NCBI GenBank assembly: GCA_003508835.1
Contig: PUFA01000068.1
Coordinates: forward strand, 2,294,001 to 2,358,000
Reading direction: 5' to 3'
DNA length: 64,000 nucleotides
From: Eonycteris spelaea
Lineage: Eukaryota; Chordata; Mammalia; Chiroptera; Pteropodidae
A program made the translations under genes and the position numbers. Below are positions 36,330 to 48,030 of this stretch, one piece after another. Position 1 is the first letter of the stretch; each line of letters opens with the position of its first letter. The notes below the pieces were generated by a model that made no database searches, was not told the DNA's origin, and saw only the letters and a program-made list of their open reading frames with translations.

Positions 36330-37365
36330 GAGGCTGGACAAAACTTCGACAGACACAAAGCTCCCTGGTTGTATAAACTGGAACAACATTTTGGAAAAGT
36401 TTGATCTAATAAACTTGAAGATATCACCTACGCAATGCCCCAGTGACTCCACTCCCAGGTACATAACTCTAGAAAAGTGTGCGCAAGGCACCAAGAGACA
36501 TATACGAGAATGTTAACAGTAGTGTTTTTGTAACAGCTCATGTCCATGATATAGTCAGAATACTGTACAAAATGAAAATAAACAAATTACAGTCCTTCAA
36601 CAGATGATGTGATAAAGAAGATGTGGTACCTATATACAATGGAATATTCCTTAGCCATAAGATAAAATACTGCCATTTGTGACAACATGCATGGATCAAG
36701 AGATAATCATGTTAAGTGAAATAAGTCAGAAAGAAAAAGTTGAGAACCATATGATTTTATTCATATGTGGAATGCAGAACAGAAAGCAACAAACAAACTA
36801 GACAAATAAAAACTCATAGACACAGACTACAGTGTAGTGGTTACCAGAGGTAAAGGGGAGATAGATAAGGGTAAAGGGGGTCAAATATACAGTAATGGAA
36901 AGAGTCATAACTTTGGGTGGTGAACACACAATATAATACACAGATGATGTATTATTGAATTGTACACTTAAAATCTATATAATTTTATTAACCAATGTTG
37001 CTCCAATAAGTTTAATTTTAAAAAAAGAAAGAAATTGCATCTGGAAAAAATTACAGCAATACACAATAAATGTAATGCCAAGTGAAAGAAGCCAGATATG
37101 AAAAAACAAACAAACAAAAACATAATGCATAAGAACACGTTAAGGTAGAAATAATTATTATAAAAATGACACTGGTTACCTTTGGGGAGGGGAAGCTTTG
37201 ATTGCAAGAGGGTACAAATAGGCTTTATGGGTACTAGAAACATTCTATTTCTTGATTTGGTGGTAATTACATAATTTTTTGATAGCTCACCAAAGTTTTT
37301 GTGGGGAGAGAGTATAGTTTTATATATTTCACAATAAAAGGTTAAAGAAAACTTGGTAACACATT
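36330..37365 (+). mobile_element. Ancient L1 3' region with a nested younger L1 tail
   Basis: 36,340-36,580 ('ggaacaacattttggaaaagtttg', 'ccagtgactccactcccaggtacataac') and 37,026-37,360 ('gtttttgtggggagag', 'atttcacaataaaaggtta') are old L1 3' sequence in sense. 36,585-37,025 ('tacaatggaatattccttagcc', 'gtacacttaaaatctatataattttattaac', A-tail) is a younger L1 3' end inserted between them. Confidence 0.7.
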
Positions 37366-37696
37366 GTTGCATATATCATTGGTTCATTCTTTTTATTGTT
37401 GCAGAGTATTTTATTGAATGTATATACCAAAACTTGGTCTATTCATTCACCTATTAAAAGACATTTAGTTCATATCTACTTTTTGGCTATTACAAATAAT
37501 GCTGCTATAAACATTCATGTACAAATCTACCATATGGATATACAATTTCATTTCTCTTTGGTAAATATTTATGATTGGAATAATTGAGACAAATGCCAGT
37601 GTGTTTGACTTCTTAAGAAACTACACAATTCCTTTCCAAATAAGTTGCTCGTTTCACATTCCCACTAGCTGCAGACGAGCAGTCCGCATGGTTCAA

Positions 37697-37838
37697 AACC
37701 TTGTTCAAGGGTCAACAACTATAGTTTTGCAATGTGGCTGGAAATCTGCCTGTATGGAGGGCCGACTTAAGTTATGCAAGAATTTTTGACTGCATGGTGG
37801 GCTGACCCCCCCACAATAAGGGTCAAATGCATAGTCAT
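37697..37838. mobile_element. MER2/Tigger-like MITE fragment
   Basis: 'ttgttcaagggtcaac' at the left and 'gactgcatggtgggctgacccccc' at the right fit a decayed Tigger-type MITE that interrupts the L1 3' UTR. Confidence 0.55.
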
Positions 37839-37981
37839 TTTAGCAAATGTGTAGTGGTATCTCATTCTGGTTTTAATTTGTGAAGATTTTGGACATCTTT
37901 TCACATGCTTGTCATTCATCTATCCAATTTTTTTTTTTTTGGCCCACTTAAAAGTCAGATTGTTTACTTATATTGAGTTTT

Positions 37982-39740
37982 GAATTATTCCACTGCCTTC
38001 TAGCTTCTACTTTTTCTGCTGAGAAATAATTTGTTAATCTTATCAGGGTTCCTTAGTAAATGATGCATTATTTTTCTTGTGGTTTTTAAGGTTTTTTTTC
38101 CTTGTCTTTGGTTTTTATCATTTTTACTATGATGTGTCAATAATCACTTTGAATATATCCAATTTGGAGTTCATTGAGCTTCCCAGAAGTGTAGGTTATA
38201 GTTTTCTAATAGATCTGGGGAGTTTTCAGCCATTATTTTAAAAATATTTTTCTCTCTCTTCTCCTAGTACACCCATTATGCATATATCTATGCACTGAGA
38301 GGTGCCCCATCTTCCTCTGAAGCTCTGCTCATTTTTCATTCTTTTTTTCTTTCTGTTCTTTGGTTTGCATAACCTCAATTGATCTTTAAGTTCAGTAATT
38401 CCTTCTTCCACTGGTTCAAAAGCAGTCAACTCTTGAACTGCATGGTTTGAATTGCATGGCTCCACTTATACGCAGATTTTTTTTCAACTGACCACAGTTT
38501 GACTGATTCACATAATTCCAACCAGTGTTGTTCAAGGGTCAATTCCTTGGTTAAAAACCCACATATGCAATGTTGAAGTATCAACATTGAGTGTCTCCAA
38601 TGAAACTTTAATTTCCATTATTCTATTTTTCAACTCCATTATTTCCATTTATTCTTTTTTTAAAACTCTCTTTGGTAGTCTCATACCTTCTTTAACTCCT
38701 TTTAATAAAGTTTTTCTTTACTGTGAACATATTTATAATGGCTACTTTGAAATATTTTCCTATCAAGGCTGATATCTGGTCACTCACTGTTTTTTCCACT
38801 GCATGGGTCATACTTCCTATTTCTTTGTATGTCTAATAAATTATTGGAAACTGGACATTTTAGATATTTTGTAGCAACTCTAGGTAATGGACCCCTTCCC
38901 TTCTCCAGGGTCTGTTCTTGTTGTTTAGTAACTGGCTAAATTATTTTAGTGAAGTGCCCCCACCCCACATCCCCCGCCACCAAGTGTTAAGCCTCCGACG
39001 CTCCTCAGGGAGGTGCAGCTTTGGGTATGTCTAATGATGCTGAGATGACAGTGGTACTTATAAGGCTCCCTTCCACCTTTCCCTCTGAATGGCAACTTCC
39101 CTTGGAATAACTGTTCCACTCTAGAAGCTGAGCGCTCAGCAAGGGTGACGAGGGCAGTAGTAGCCTGAGGTCCTGGCTTGCCTTTCATAGCATGGAAACA
39201 CCACCTCACAAGATGGGAATATGCTATTAGGGCCTCAGTATTCTCAGCACACTTCACCCAAGGTAGAGCCCTCGTTCCACGAGTGGAAGTTGGGTAGGAG
39301 GGAGCCCCAACATCTCAATTGTTATTGTCTAGGACCGAGCTTCAGCAACAGGCATGTAGGGGCAGGATGAGAACTGCTAATTTCCTGCTACTCCTCGAAG
39401 AAAGTCTTCAGGCTTGAGAAAGAAGGGACCCTGTGCTCTTGGCTGCAGAGGAGTCTCCACTTTGCTTAGCTGGGAGGAGAGAAAGTGAGAGAAGTCTTGG
39501 TTCAAGTACCACAGACTTATTTTTACTGAAAGTAAGGCTCATTTTTCTTACTCTAAGTAAAGTTCACCTTTCTTATAGAATTTTCATAGATTTTCTTAAT
39601 GTTTCTTCACTCACTGTGTGTCCTTAAGATCATTTCCAGAGGTTTTAAATGGTTGAACTTTTAAAAATAAGTGGTATTTCCACGTTTCACTGGAAAGCAT
39701 GTCAGCAGAGCTCTTTATGCTGTCATACCAAAAGTAGATC
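37982..39740 (-). mobile_element. Second L1M 5'-region block, without an A tail
   Basis: The plus strand reads antisense L1 5' region: 'gagttcattgagcttcccagaagtgtagg', 'attaccaattattgg..aaactggacatttta' type segments, and an L1-5'-end-like 'gcagagctctttatgctgtcatacc' at the right. It interrupts the 3' UTR of the larger L1. TTGAGTTTT (37,973-37,981) and TTGAGTTTC (39,741-39,749) flank it. No poly-T is present at its left end, so it is truncated at its 3' side. Confidence 0.6.
38426..38562. mobile_element. MER2/Tigger-like MITE
   Basis: The left end 'cagtcaactcttgaac' and right end 'gttgttcaagggtcaatt' are inverted repeats, with an interior 'ggctccacttatacgcagatttttttt' typical of MER2-type Tigger MITEs. 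Confidence 0.7.
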
Positions 39741-41019
39741 TTGAGTTTCAAGAGCTCTTTATATATTGTGGATAAAGCCTCTAACTGGTATGTGATTTGC
39801 AAATATTTTTTTCCCAGCATATGGGTTGTCTTTGCATTCTCTTAAAAGTATCTTTTGATGAGCTAGTTTTATATTTTGATGAACTCCAAATTATGAAATT
39901 TTTCTTTTAGGGACTCTACCTTTGATGTTTTATCTAAGAAATCTTTGCCTAACCCAAAGTCACAAAGACTTATACAGTTTTAGGTTTCATATTTGGGTCT
40001 ATGATACATTTAGAGTTAAAATATTATATATGGTATGGGTTAATTTTTTGAACAAGGGTCAAAGGGTTGTGGGATTTTTTAGTGGATTTTTCTGTTTTTG
40101 TTTTTCCCATATAGCTATCCAGTTGTTCTAGCACATTTGTTGAAAAGATTATCCTTTCCCCATTGAATTACCATAGCATCTTTGCCAAAATTCCTTTCTA
40201 TTCCTAGTTTGAGGAAAGTCCTTCCTATTCCTAGACTGCTGAGAGTTATGAGACTGGATGGTTAGATGTTGTCAAATTCTTTTCCTACTTCTAATGAAAT
40301 GATCGTATGATTTTTCTTTTTTTAGTGGGATAATATAATGATTATATTGATTTTCCATTATGAAACCAATGTTGCACTCCTAGTATAAACTACACTAGGT
40401 TTTCTTTATATATTACATTCACTTTGCTAAAATTTTGTTTAAAACTTTTGTCTCTATGTTCAGGAGAGACTTTTGGGTTTTAGTTTTCTTTTCTTATAAT
40501 TTCCTTGCTTGGCTTGGTATCAGGAAAATGCTGGCCTCATAGAAGGAGATGGGAAGTTTTTCTCTGTTTAATTTTCTGAATGTACAGAACCAGTGTTATT
40601 TTTTCCTTAGATGTTCAGTGGACCTCACCAGTCAACATAACTGCTACTAGAATTTTGTTTCTGGGAAAGCTTTTAACTAAAAATTCTTTAACAGATACAG
40701 CACTTCTTGCATGAGTTCATTTGTATCTTTCAAAAAGTTTGTCCATTTCATCTAATTGTCAAATTTCTTGGCACAAGTTGTTTATAAGTGACCATACTTT
40801 TAAATTCTGAAGAATGTGTAGTGATGTCACCTCTCTTATTCCTGATAGTCCTGTGTTGTCTTTTTATTTCATCCAATTTCTTTGGCTATATGTTTAGCAA
40901 TTTTATTGATTTTTCTCAAAGAAACAACTTTTGGTTTAATTTTTCTCATTTTTCCATTTTGTTTCATTGATATCTAATCTTATCATCATTACTTTCTTTT
41001 TCTGTTTACTTTGGGCTTA

Positions 41020-42852
41020 CTTTTTATCTTTTTAAAATTAAATTTATTGGGGTGATGTTGGTTAATAAAGTTATGTAGGTTTTAAGTACAATTCTATAAC
41101 ACATCATCTACATATTGCATTGTGCGTTTATCACCTGTGTAGAGCAGACTGAAAGCTGACAAAGTCCTTGCAGTCTGCGAGGGCAACCAAGGGTTATCTC
41201 ACCTCGCAAACCCCTTCTGAGAATGAGAGTATAAATGTAGCTGCAGGCAGGCAAACAAGCTGAAGGTTATGTGAAGACATGACTTGGGAAAAGTAGAAGA
41301 AACAGTGTCGTTATGCCTAAGGGAAACTGTTTATGCTAACTAGTATGCTCTTGCATAAAAGCAGCTTGCAAAAATAAAACTGCGCCATTGCTCTACCATT
41401 AGTGGACAGTGGACCTCCTGATCTCAGCTTTCTGTCTTCTTTCTTTTCTTCATCTTCCACGTTTCCACTCTGGTTTATTTTCTAGAGCCAAGCTGGACAT
41501 GGCAGGATTTACCACTTTGCTGGCCGGCCCCACAAAATCCAATCTCCTTCCATCACCATATATTTGCCCCCCTTTACCTTTATCTATCTTCCCCACTCCC
41601 CTCTTTCCCTCTGGTAACTACTGCACTGTTGTCTGTGTCTATGAGTTTTTGTTTGTTCATCTTGTTCATTTGTTGCTTTCAGTTTTATATCCTACATATG
41701 AATGAAATCATATGGTTCTCAACTTTTTCTAATTTCACTTAGCGTAATTATCTCAAGATCCACCCATGTTGTCGCAAATGGCAGTATTTCATCTTTTCTT
41801 GTGGCTAAGGAATATTCCTTTGTATATATGTACCATATCTCCTTTATCCAGTTATCAAAGGGCACTTCAGTTGTTTCCATGTCTTGCCCACTATGAATAA
41901 TGCTGCAATGAACACCAGAGTGCTTATTTCTTTACAGATAAATGTTTTCACGTTTTGGGGGTAGATACCCAGAAAAGGGACTGTTGTGTCATATGTTAAT
42001 TCTATTCTTAAATTTTTGAGGAATCTCATTACTGTTTTCCATAGTGGCTATACCAATTTACAGTGCATGAGGATTCATTTTTCCCCACAACCTCTCCAAC
42101 ACTTGTTATTACTTGTCCTGTTGATGACAGCCATTCTAACAGGTGTGAGGCGGTATCTCATTGTGGTTTTGATTTGCATTTCCCTAACTGCTAGTGAAGT
42201 TGAATATTTTTTCATATGTCTGTTGGCCATTTTTATGTCTTCTTGGGAAAAGCATCTGTTCAGGTCCTCTGCCCACTTTTCAATTGGACGTTTTGTTGGT
42301 GAGTTATATGAGTTCTTTGTATATTTTGGATATTAGCCTCTAATTAGAGGCGTTGTTTGCAAATATATTCTCCCATTCAGTAGGCTGCCTCTTTGCCTCG
42401 TTGGCAGTTTCTTTTAGTATGCAAAAGCTTTTGAGTTTGATACAGTCCCATTTATATATTTTTGCTTTTACTTCCCCTACGTTTGAGGTCAGAATCATGA
42501 AGTCCTCTCTAAATCTAAGGTCCATGAGTTTAATATCTATGTTTTCTTCTATGCAATTTACTGTTTCAGATCTTACACTCAGGTATTTTATCCTTTTTGA
42601 GATAATTTTGGTGTATGGTGATAGACAGCAGTCTAGTTTCGTTCTTTTGCTTGTGACTTCCCTATTTTCCTGGCACCGTATACTGAAGAGGCTTTCTTTC
42701 CCTCACTGTATGTTTTTGACTTCTTTGTTGAAAATTATTTGCCCACGTATATGTGGGTTTACTCATGGACTCTTAATTCTGTTCCACGGGTCTGTGTGTC
42801 TGTTTTCCTGCCAATACCATGCTGTTTTGATTATTGTTGCTTTCTAATATAG
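41020..42852 (-). mobile_element. Younger L1 insertion, 3' part in direct orientation
   Basis: The 3' UTR starts at about 41,041 ('aaatttattggggtgatgttgg' on the plus strand). After an LTR insertion it resumes at 41,535 ('ccttccatcaccatatatttgcc') and continues through 'tcaagatccacccatgttgtcgcaaatgg' and 'aatgctgcaatgaacacc' to 42,852. The 3' tail type is the one I associate with bat L1s. It lies in ORF2 of an older L1 and is flanked by TACTTTGGGCTTA (41,007-41,019) and TACTTTGTGTTTA (43,307-43,319). Confidence 0.88.
41136..41534 (+). mobile_element. Solo LTR nested in the younger L1
   Basis: A 399-base block starts TGTGTAGAGCAG and ends GGCCCCACA, with 4-base TGTG/CACA ends. It contains TATA-like 'gcataaaagcagc' (about 41,355) and 'aataaaactgcgcc' (about 41,375), in LTR order. 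It interrupts L1 3' UTR sequence that continues on both sides. I did not find a clear target duplication, so the right boundary is tentative. Class unknown. Confidence 0.65.
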
Positions 42853-43306
42853 TTTGTAGGATACACAATCAATCTACAAAAATCCATTGCATTTCTTTAT
42901 ACTAACAATGAAATTTCAAAAAAAAGAAATAAAAAACAATTCCGTTTGCAACCATAACAAAAAAAAAAAAAAATACCTAGGAATAGATGTAACAAAGGAT
43001 GCGAAGGACCTATATACTGAAAAATACAAGACATTATTAAAGAAATTGAAGACACAAAGAAATGGAAAGATATTTCTTGTTCATGGATTGGAAGAATCAA
43101 CATAGTTAAAATAGCCATATTACCCAAAGCAATATACAGATTTAATGTAATCCCCATCAAAATACCAATGGCATTTTTTAAAGAAATAGAACAAACAATC
43201 ATCAGATTTGCATAGGATCAACTCCGAAGACTCCAAATAGCGGAAGTAATCCTGAGAAAAAAAGAACTAGGCCAGAGGTACCACTCTCCCTGACTTCAAA
43301 TACCAC
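42853..43306 (+). mobile_element. Inverted 5' segment of the same L1 (twin priming)
   Basis: The plus strand reads L1 ORF2 in sense, from 'aggatacacaatcaatctac' through 'cctaggaatagatgtaac' and 'ggattggaagaatcaacatag' to 'ccctgacttcaaa'. This segment is immediately 5' of the 42,852 piece in L1 order but is inverted. The outer end (43,306) is the most 3' L1 position, as twin priming predicts. Confidence 0.88.
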
Positions 43307-46239
43307 TACTTTGTGTTTAAATTGCTTTCATTTTCCTGGTTATTTAAAAGTTGAAATCATTGATTTGAGAACTTTTTTCTATTTTAATAAAGGCAACTAG
43401 TGTTATAAATTTTTTCCTAAGTATTGCCTTATCTGTATCTAATAAATTTCAATATATTGTGTTTTCATCTTCATTCAAATCAAAATATTTCTAATTTATT
43501 TTTATTTCTTCATTAGAAGCACGTTGTTTAATTTCCATGTATTTGGGGATTTTCTAAATCTCTGTTATTGATTTCTAATTTTTTTTCTTTTGCCAGAGAA
43601 TGTACTTTGTATGATCTGGACCTTTCACTGTGACTTTCTTTGTAGCCCAGAATATGGTCTCTGTTGAAAATTTTCTGAATGCTCATGAAAAGTTGTGTAT
43701 TGCGCTATTGTTGGGGAGTGCTCTATAAAGGTCAGTTAAGTCAAGACTGTTGATAATGGTTTTTAAGTCTTCTAAATACTTACTGACTTGTTGTTTACAT
43801 GTTTTATCAGTTATCAAAGGTGCTGAAATTCCAACCCCACCTGTGGGTTATTTCTCCCTAGGTGGTTCTATCAGTCTTTTCCTCTCATATTTAGAGGTTA
43901 GTATGCACGTGAACATTCAGGATTGTAATTTCCTCTTGTTAAACTGACCCTTTTCTCATTATAAAGAAAAACTTTAATCTTTAATCTTGATAATATTCTC
44001 AAGTTCTGAAAACCACTTTACTATTATGATAGTTCATCTGCTTTCTTTATTGTTACTATATCTTTCTCTATACTTTTACTTTACACCTAGTGTCTTATAC
44101 TTAAGGTGGATTCTGAGTGAGCAGCATATAGCTTAATTTCACCTTCTTTTAGTTAATGTGACAATCTCTACTTTTTTACTGAATGCTAAGATCTTTTACA
44201 ATCAATATGATATTGATATGGTTAGGCTCAAATCTATTATCTTGCTATTTGTTCTCTTTATGTCTTCTTTGTTCCTTTCTCCCTCCCTTTTTCTCCTTAT
44301 TTTGGATTAACTGAATACTTAACTGATTCCATTGTATTTTTCTGTTGGCTTATTAGCTATAAAACTTTTTTGAGGGGTGAGGAATTACTTTATAGTTTAT
44401 ATTATACATCTTTAACTTATTACAATTTTCCTTCAAGTAATATTATACCACTTCTTGTACAGTATAAGAATGCTACCATATTACACTTCCATTTTCCTCT
44501 TCCTAATCCATGTAATTATATTTTACTTTGACATGTACCATAAACTCCACAATAAGTTGTTACTACTTTTGCTTTCAGTAATTATCTTTTAAAGAGATTT
44601 AAAAATAACAATGAAATGAGGTTTTCATATATATCCACATATTTACCATATTTCCACATGGCATTATTTGATATCTGACTTTTAAAAACATTTCTTATAC
44701 TGCAGATCTGCTAGTGATGTATTCATTTAGCTTTTGGATATTTGAAAAAGTCTTTATTTTGCCTTTTGTTTGAAAGAGGTCTTCACTGAATAGAGAATTT
44801 GACATTGACAGGTTTGGTTTGGTTTTGTCCTTTTACCATATTAAAGATGTTGCTCCACTGTCTTCTGGTTTCCAATGTTTTCAATGAGAAGTTTCCTGTC
44901 ACTTTTATATGAGCTCCTCCAATGTACATAATATGATCCCACCCCTATGCTATTTTATCACCAGTTTAAAGCAATTTGATTAAGATGTGCCTTGGTGTGA
45001 TTTTCTTCATGTTTCTTGTCCTTGGAATTCATTGAGCTTCTTGGGTCTGTGGGTTTATAATTTTCATCTAATTTGGAAAAATGTTGGCCATTGTGTCTTC
45101 AATCTGAACGATGATGAAAACATAAATATATTTTTTAGCACCCCTTTCCGCCCTCACGTCTTATTATCTTTGAGGACATCAATTATATGTATAGCAGGCT
45201 GCCTGAAGTGACCCACAGTTTACAGAAACTCTGTCCACTTTTCTTCCAGTCATGTTTCATTCCAGTTTGAGATAGTTTCTAAGTCTTCAAGTGCTATAAT
45301 CTTTTCTTTTGCTGTTTAATCCTCTTAATCCCACTGTTTCTTTTTTTAAATCTCAGATGTAATTTTAATCTAGTTATTTTCTCTTTTTTATCTTTATGCC
45401 TCTACTTAACATAGATGCTCGATTTCCTATTTTTTTTTTTCTCTAATTCTTGACCACTACCTTCTTGACTATATGGCATATGATTACAATGCCCTTTTGT
45501 ACAAATAACTGTATTATTTGTATCACTTCTGGGTCTTTTTTTTTTTCTCTTGAGTTGTATTTTCTGGCTTTTTGCATGCCTGGCAATTTTTTATTGGATG
45601 CCAAACATTTTGGGTGTCACTCTGTTGCATATTCAATATAGGTGTACCCTTATATTCTTGTACTTTGTTCTAGGAGCCAGTTACTTAGAAACTTTTTAAT
45701 ACTTTTGAGTCTTTAGTCCATGGTTAATTTTGCTCTCCTACTAAAGTAATACATTTCAGACTCTCCTATCCAGTGCTCTTTGATTTATAAAGTTTTCTAC
45801 TCTGGCCAGCAGGAACATAAACGATTCATTACCTTGTATGAACTTCAATGATTGCTCCCTCTGCTCCTTTCGGGTAGTTCTTTCTCCAACCTCAATAGTT
45901 TCCTCCATACACAGAGAAGTATTCAGCTTCAGTCTCAAGGGGATCCTCTTAAGCTCTCTATTCTTTCTTTTTGCTCATCTTGCTCCGCTCTTCTATTCTG
46001 CCCCACGAGCTTCAGCCACTTTTGCCTCTCTGGACTCACAGATCTGTTTCCTAAACTCAAGGATACCTCTGGGCTCTATTGTGGTGCTCCCTCCCCGAGA
46101 TGTAATCTGGAATCTCTCTCCAGGCACCAACTGGGGCAATCACAGGACTCAACTCATTTGTTTTCCTTCTCTCAAGGATCACCGCCCTGCACTGCTTGAT
46201 GTCCAGTGTCTAAAAACTGTTGAGATACATATAGATATA

Positions 46240-46325
46240 TCTCTCACACACACACATATACACACACATATATACACACATATATATACACACACACATA
46301 TATATACACACACATATACACGCAC
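46240..46325. repeat. CA/TA-rich microsatellite
   Basis: Irregular CACACATATA units inside the 5' end of the ancient L1. Confidence 0.95.
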
Positions 46326-46559
46326 ATATTCAGATCCTTTTAGTTTTTTTCAAGTGAGAAGGTAAATTCCAGTTCCTGTTCTTCTATCTGAGCTGAAAAT
46401 AAATGACAAAACCATTTTTGGAGGCAAGATTTTTATCAGAATGTTGTATGATTACTTTTAACAAATGAGGAGTGAAGATGCCATTTCTTAGGAAGTACTG
46501 ATATGATCTGAGGGGAGAATAAAAATCCAAATTTTCAACTCTTGGAAATCTGAGCTTAA

Positions 46560-46690
46560 ATTCCATATTACCACCTTGGGCAAATTACCAGTCCATTTGA
46601 TTCATAGTTCTCTCACTTGTATAACAGAACGAATAATATCTACCTCATAGGCTGTGAGGTTTAAATGTAATATAAGCAGTTTGCTATAAC
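46560..46690 (+). repeat. MIR fragment
   Basis: 'ccttgggcaaattacc', 'cacttgtataacagaacgaataatatctacctcataggctgtgaggtttaa' is MIR in sense. Confidence 0.65.
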
Positions 46691-47215
46691 CAAACGTTGT
46701 AGTTTCCTTTCTCCCCACCTCCCGCCCCCACCACACACACACAAAATAAGAGAAAGCTATTTGTTAGGGCCCTGCCTGGAATGATAAGAATGATCCCAAG
46801 TCTTTCCCTTTCAAATATTTAAGATCCTTTCTGTTACGGGGAGAAAAACATCATAACGCGCTATTGAAAAACTAGACACAAAGTGTAATTTAAAGAAAAT
46901 TGCCTGTGAATTTTTACCCTGTGAAAATGTGTGGGAAGGAAGAGCCTTGTGTCCTGCCCTGTCTACTTCTGGTTTGGATTTGGCAGTTTTTTTAAGTGGG
47001 GAACAATCCAGAATTCCAGCTCTGTCAGGAAAAAAGCAAAAGCAAACAAATGAAACAGATGACAAATCATTTCTCTAAGACCTGAAGCCAAACTGGCTCC
47101 AATAGCTACTGGAAATTTCTTGGAATAGTTACAAAATCATTTGTAAGGATAATATTTTCCAGACTTTTATAGCTAGAGCTAAGAGTAGACTTTTAGTCTG
47201 CAGACACCACAAAGT
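46691..47215. other. No recognisable feature
   Basis: A short (CA)n lies at 46,733-46,743. Otherwise unassigned. Confidence 0.4.
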
Positions 47216-47219
47216 TAGC

Positions 47220-47595
47220 ATGTACTCAACAGGCAGTTACTGAGACACCACCTCCCACCCCAACTCTACCCCCTGGCCTCATATAAAGGTCTGATTTACG
47301 CATTGAAATGGGGGATAAGCTGTGGTCCTTGCCCTTCAAATATATACCACAATCTAACAAAGCCAACAGGTGAATATAGATAATCATAACCTAATGGAAT
47401 GTGCTCTGTGGGCAGTATTAGCAAACCACTTCATGAAGACAGAGATAAAAGATTAGTAAAACCTTCAAAGAGGAGATGACAATATTTCAGGATACATGCA
47501 GAAGTAGAGGATAGAGGAAAAGAGATTATTCAAATCAAGGGAAAGAGGTAAACAATGAGAAATGAATCTGAGGCCTGATCTATATAGGCTTGGAA
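47220..47595 (-). repeat. L2 fragment (antisense)
   Basis: 'gtggtccttgcccttcaaatat', 'gaatgtgctctgtgggcag' and 'ccttcaaagaggagatgac' are in antisense L2 order. Confidence 0.5.
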
Positions 47596-47599
47596 TGTG

Positions 47600-48030
47600 T
47601 CAATTAGAAATGTTTTCAGCTGGAAGTAACTGAATCCTTGACTAATAGAGGCTTAAACTATGGAGGTTTGTTTTCTCAAAATGCTGCGGTATGTGGTTAC
47701 TGGCATTGATTCAGTGGCTCAAGATGTCATCTGGGAGGCAGGTTCTTTCCATTTTTCTAATCTGACATCTTTAACATGGTGGTTTTTCATCTTTGTACTT
47801 TTTACCTCATATTTGCAAGATTGTTGCCACAGATCCAGATTCCATTAACTATTGTTCTGAACAAGGAAAAAAAAAAAAAAGAAGAAGAAGCTGAAAGGAG
47901 CTTTCCTTTAATCAGGGAAGAAAGTTTCCCAAGAGTATTCCAGATTTTCCATTACATCTTATTGACTCAAACTGGGTCATGTGACCATTGTCAGAGGAAA
48001 TGTTGGCAAAATATCTGGACAAAAAGAAAA
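47600..48030. repeat. Probable unclassified eutherian repeat
   Basis: 'ggaagtaactgaatccttgactaatagaggcttaaac', 'cagtggctcaagatgtcat' and 'tgactcaaactgggtcatgtgacca' match a dispersed mammalian repeat that I recall but cannot name. An A-rich tract lies at 47,867-47,890. Confidence 0.42.

Larger units (their letters stand above)
37385..46395 (-). mobile_element. Ancient L1M-type LINE, heavily interrupted
   Basis: On the minus strand the pieces 46,395-43,307, 41,019-39,741 and 37,981-37,385 run in L1 order from 5' UTR through ORF2 to 3' UTR. Markers on the plus strand are 'gatgtccagtgtctaaaaac' (5' end), 'cagaatatggtctctgttgaaaat' and 'caaagaaacaacttttggtttaa' (ORF2), and 'ttctagcacatttgttgaaaagattatcc' (3' part). 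All frames are broken. Three later insertions split it (37,982-39,740; 41,020-43,306; MER2-like pieces). Confidence 0.82.

Noticed and set aside
36968..37372. 134-codon minus-strand open frame
   Set aside because: It lies across L1 3' tails and low-complexity AT sequence.
42353..42847. 164-codon plus-strand open frame
   Set aside because: It is the antisense of L1 ORF2/3' sequence in the younger L1. The hydrophobic, F- and L-rich translation is typical of antisense L1.
45838..46365. 175-codon plus-strand open frame, longest in the window
   Set aside because: It runs antisense through an ancient L1 5' region and a CA/TA microsatellite. The matching repeat text explains it.
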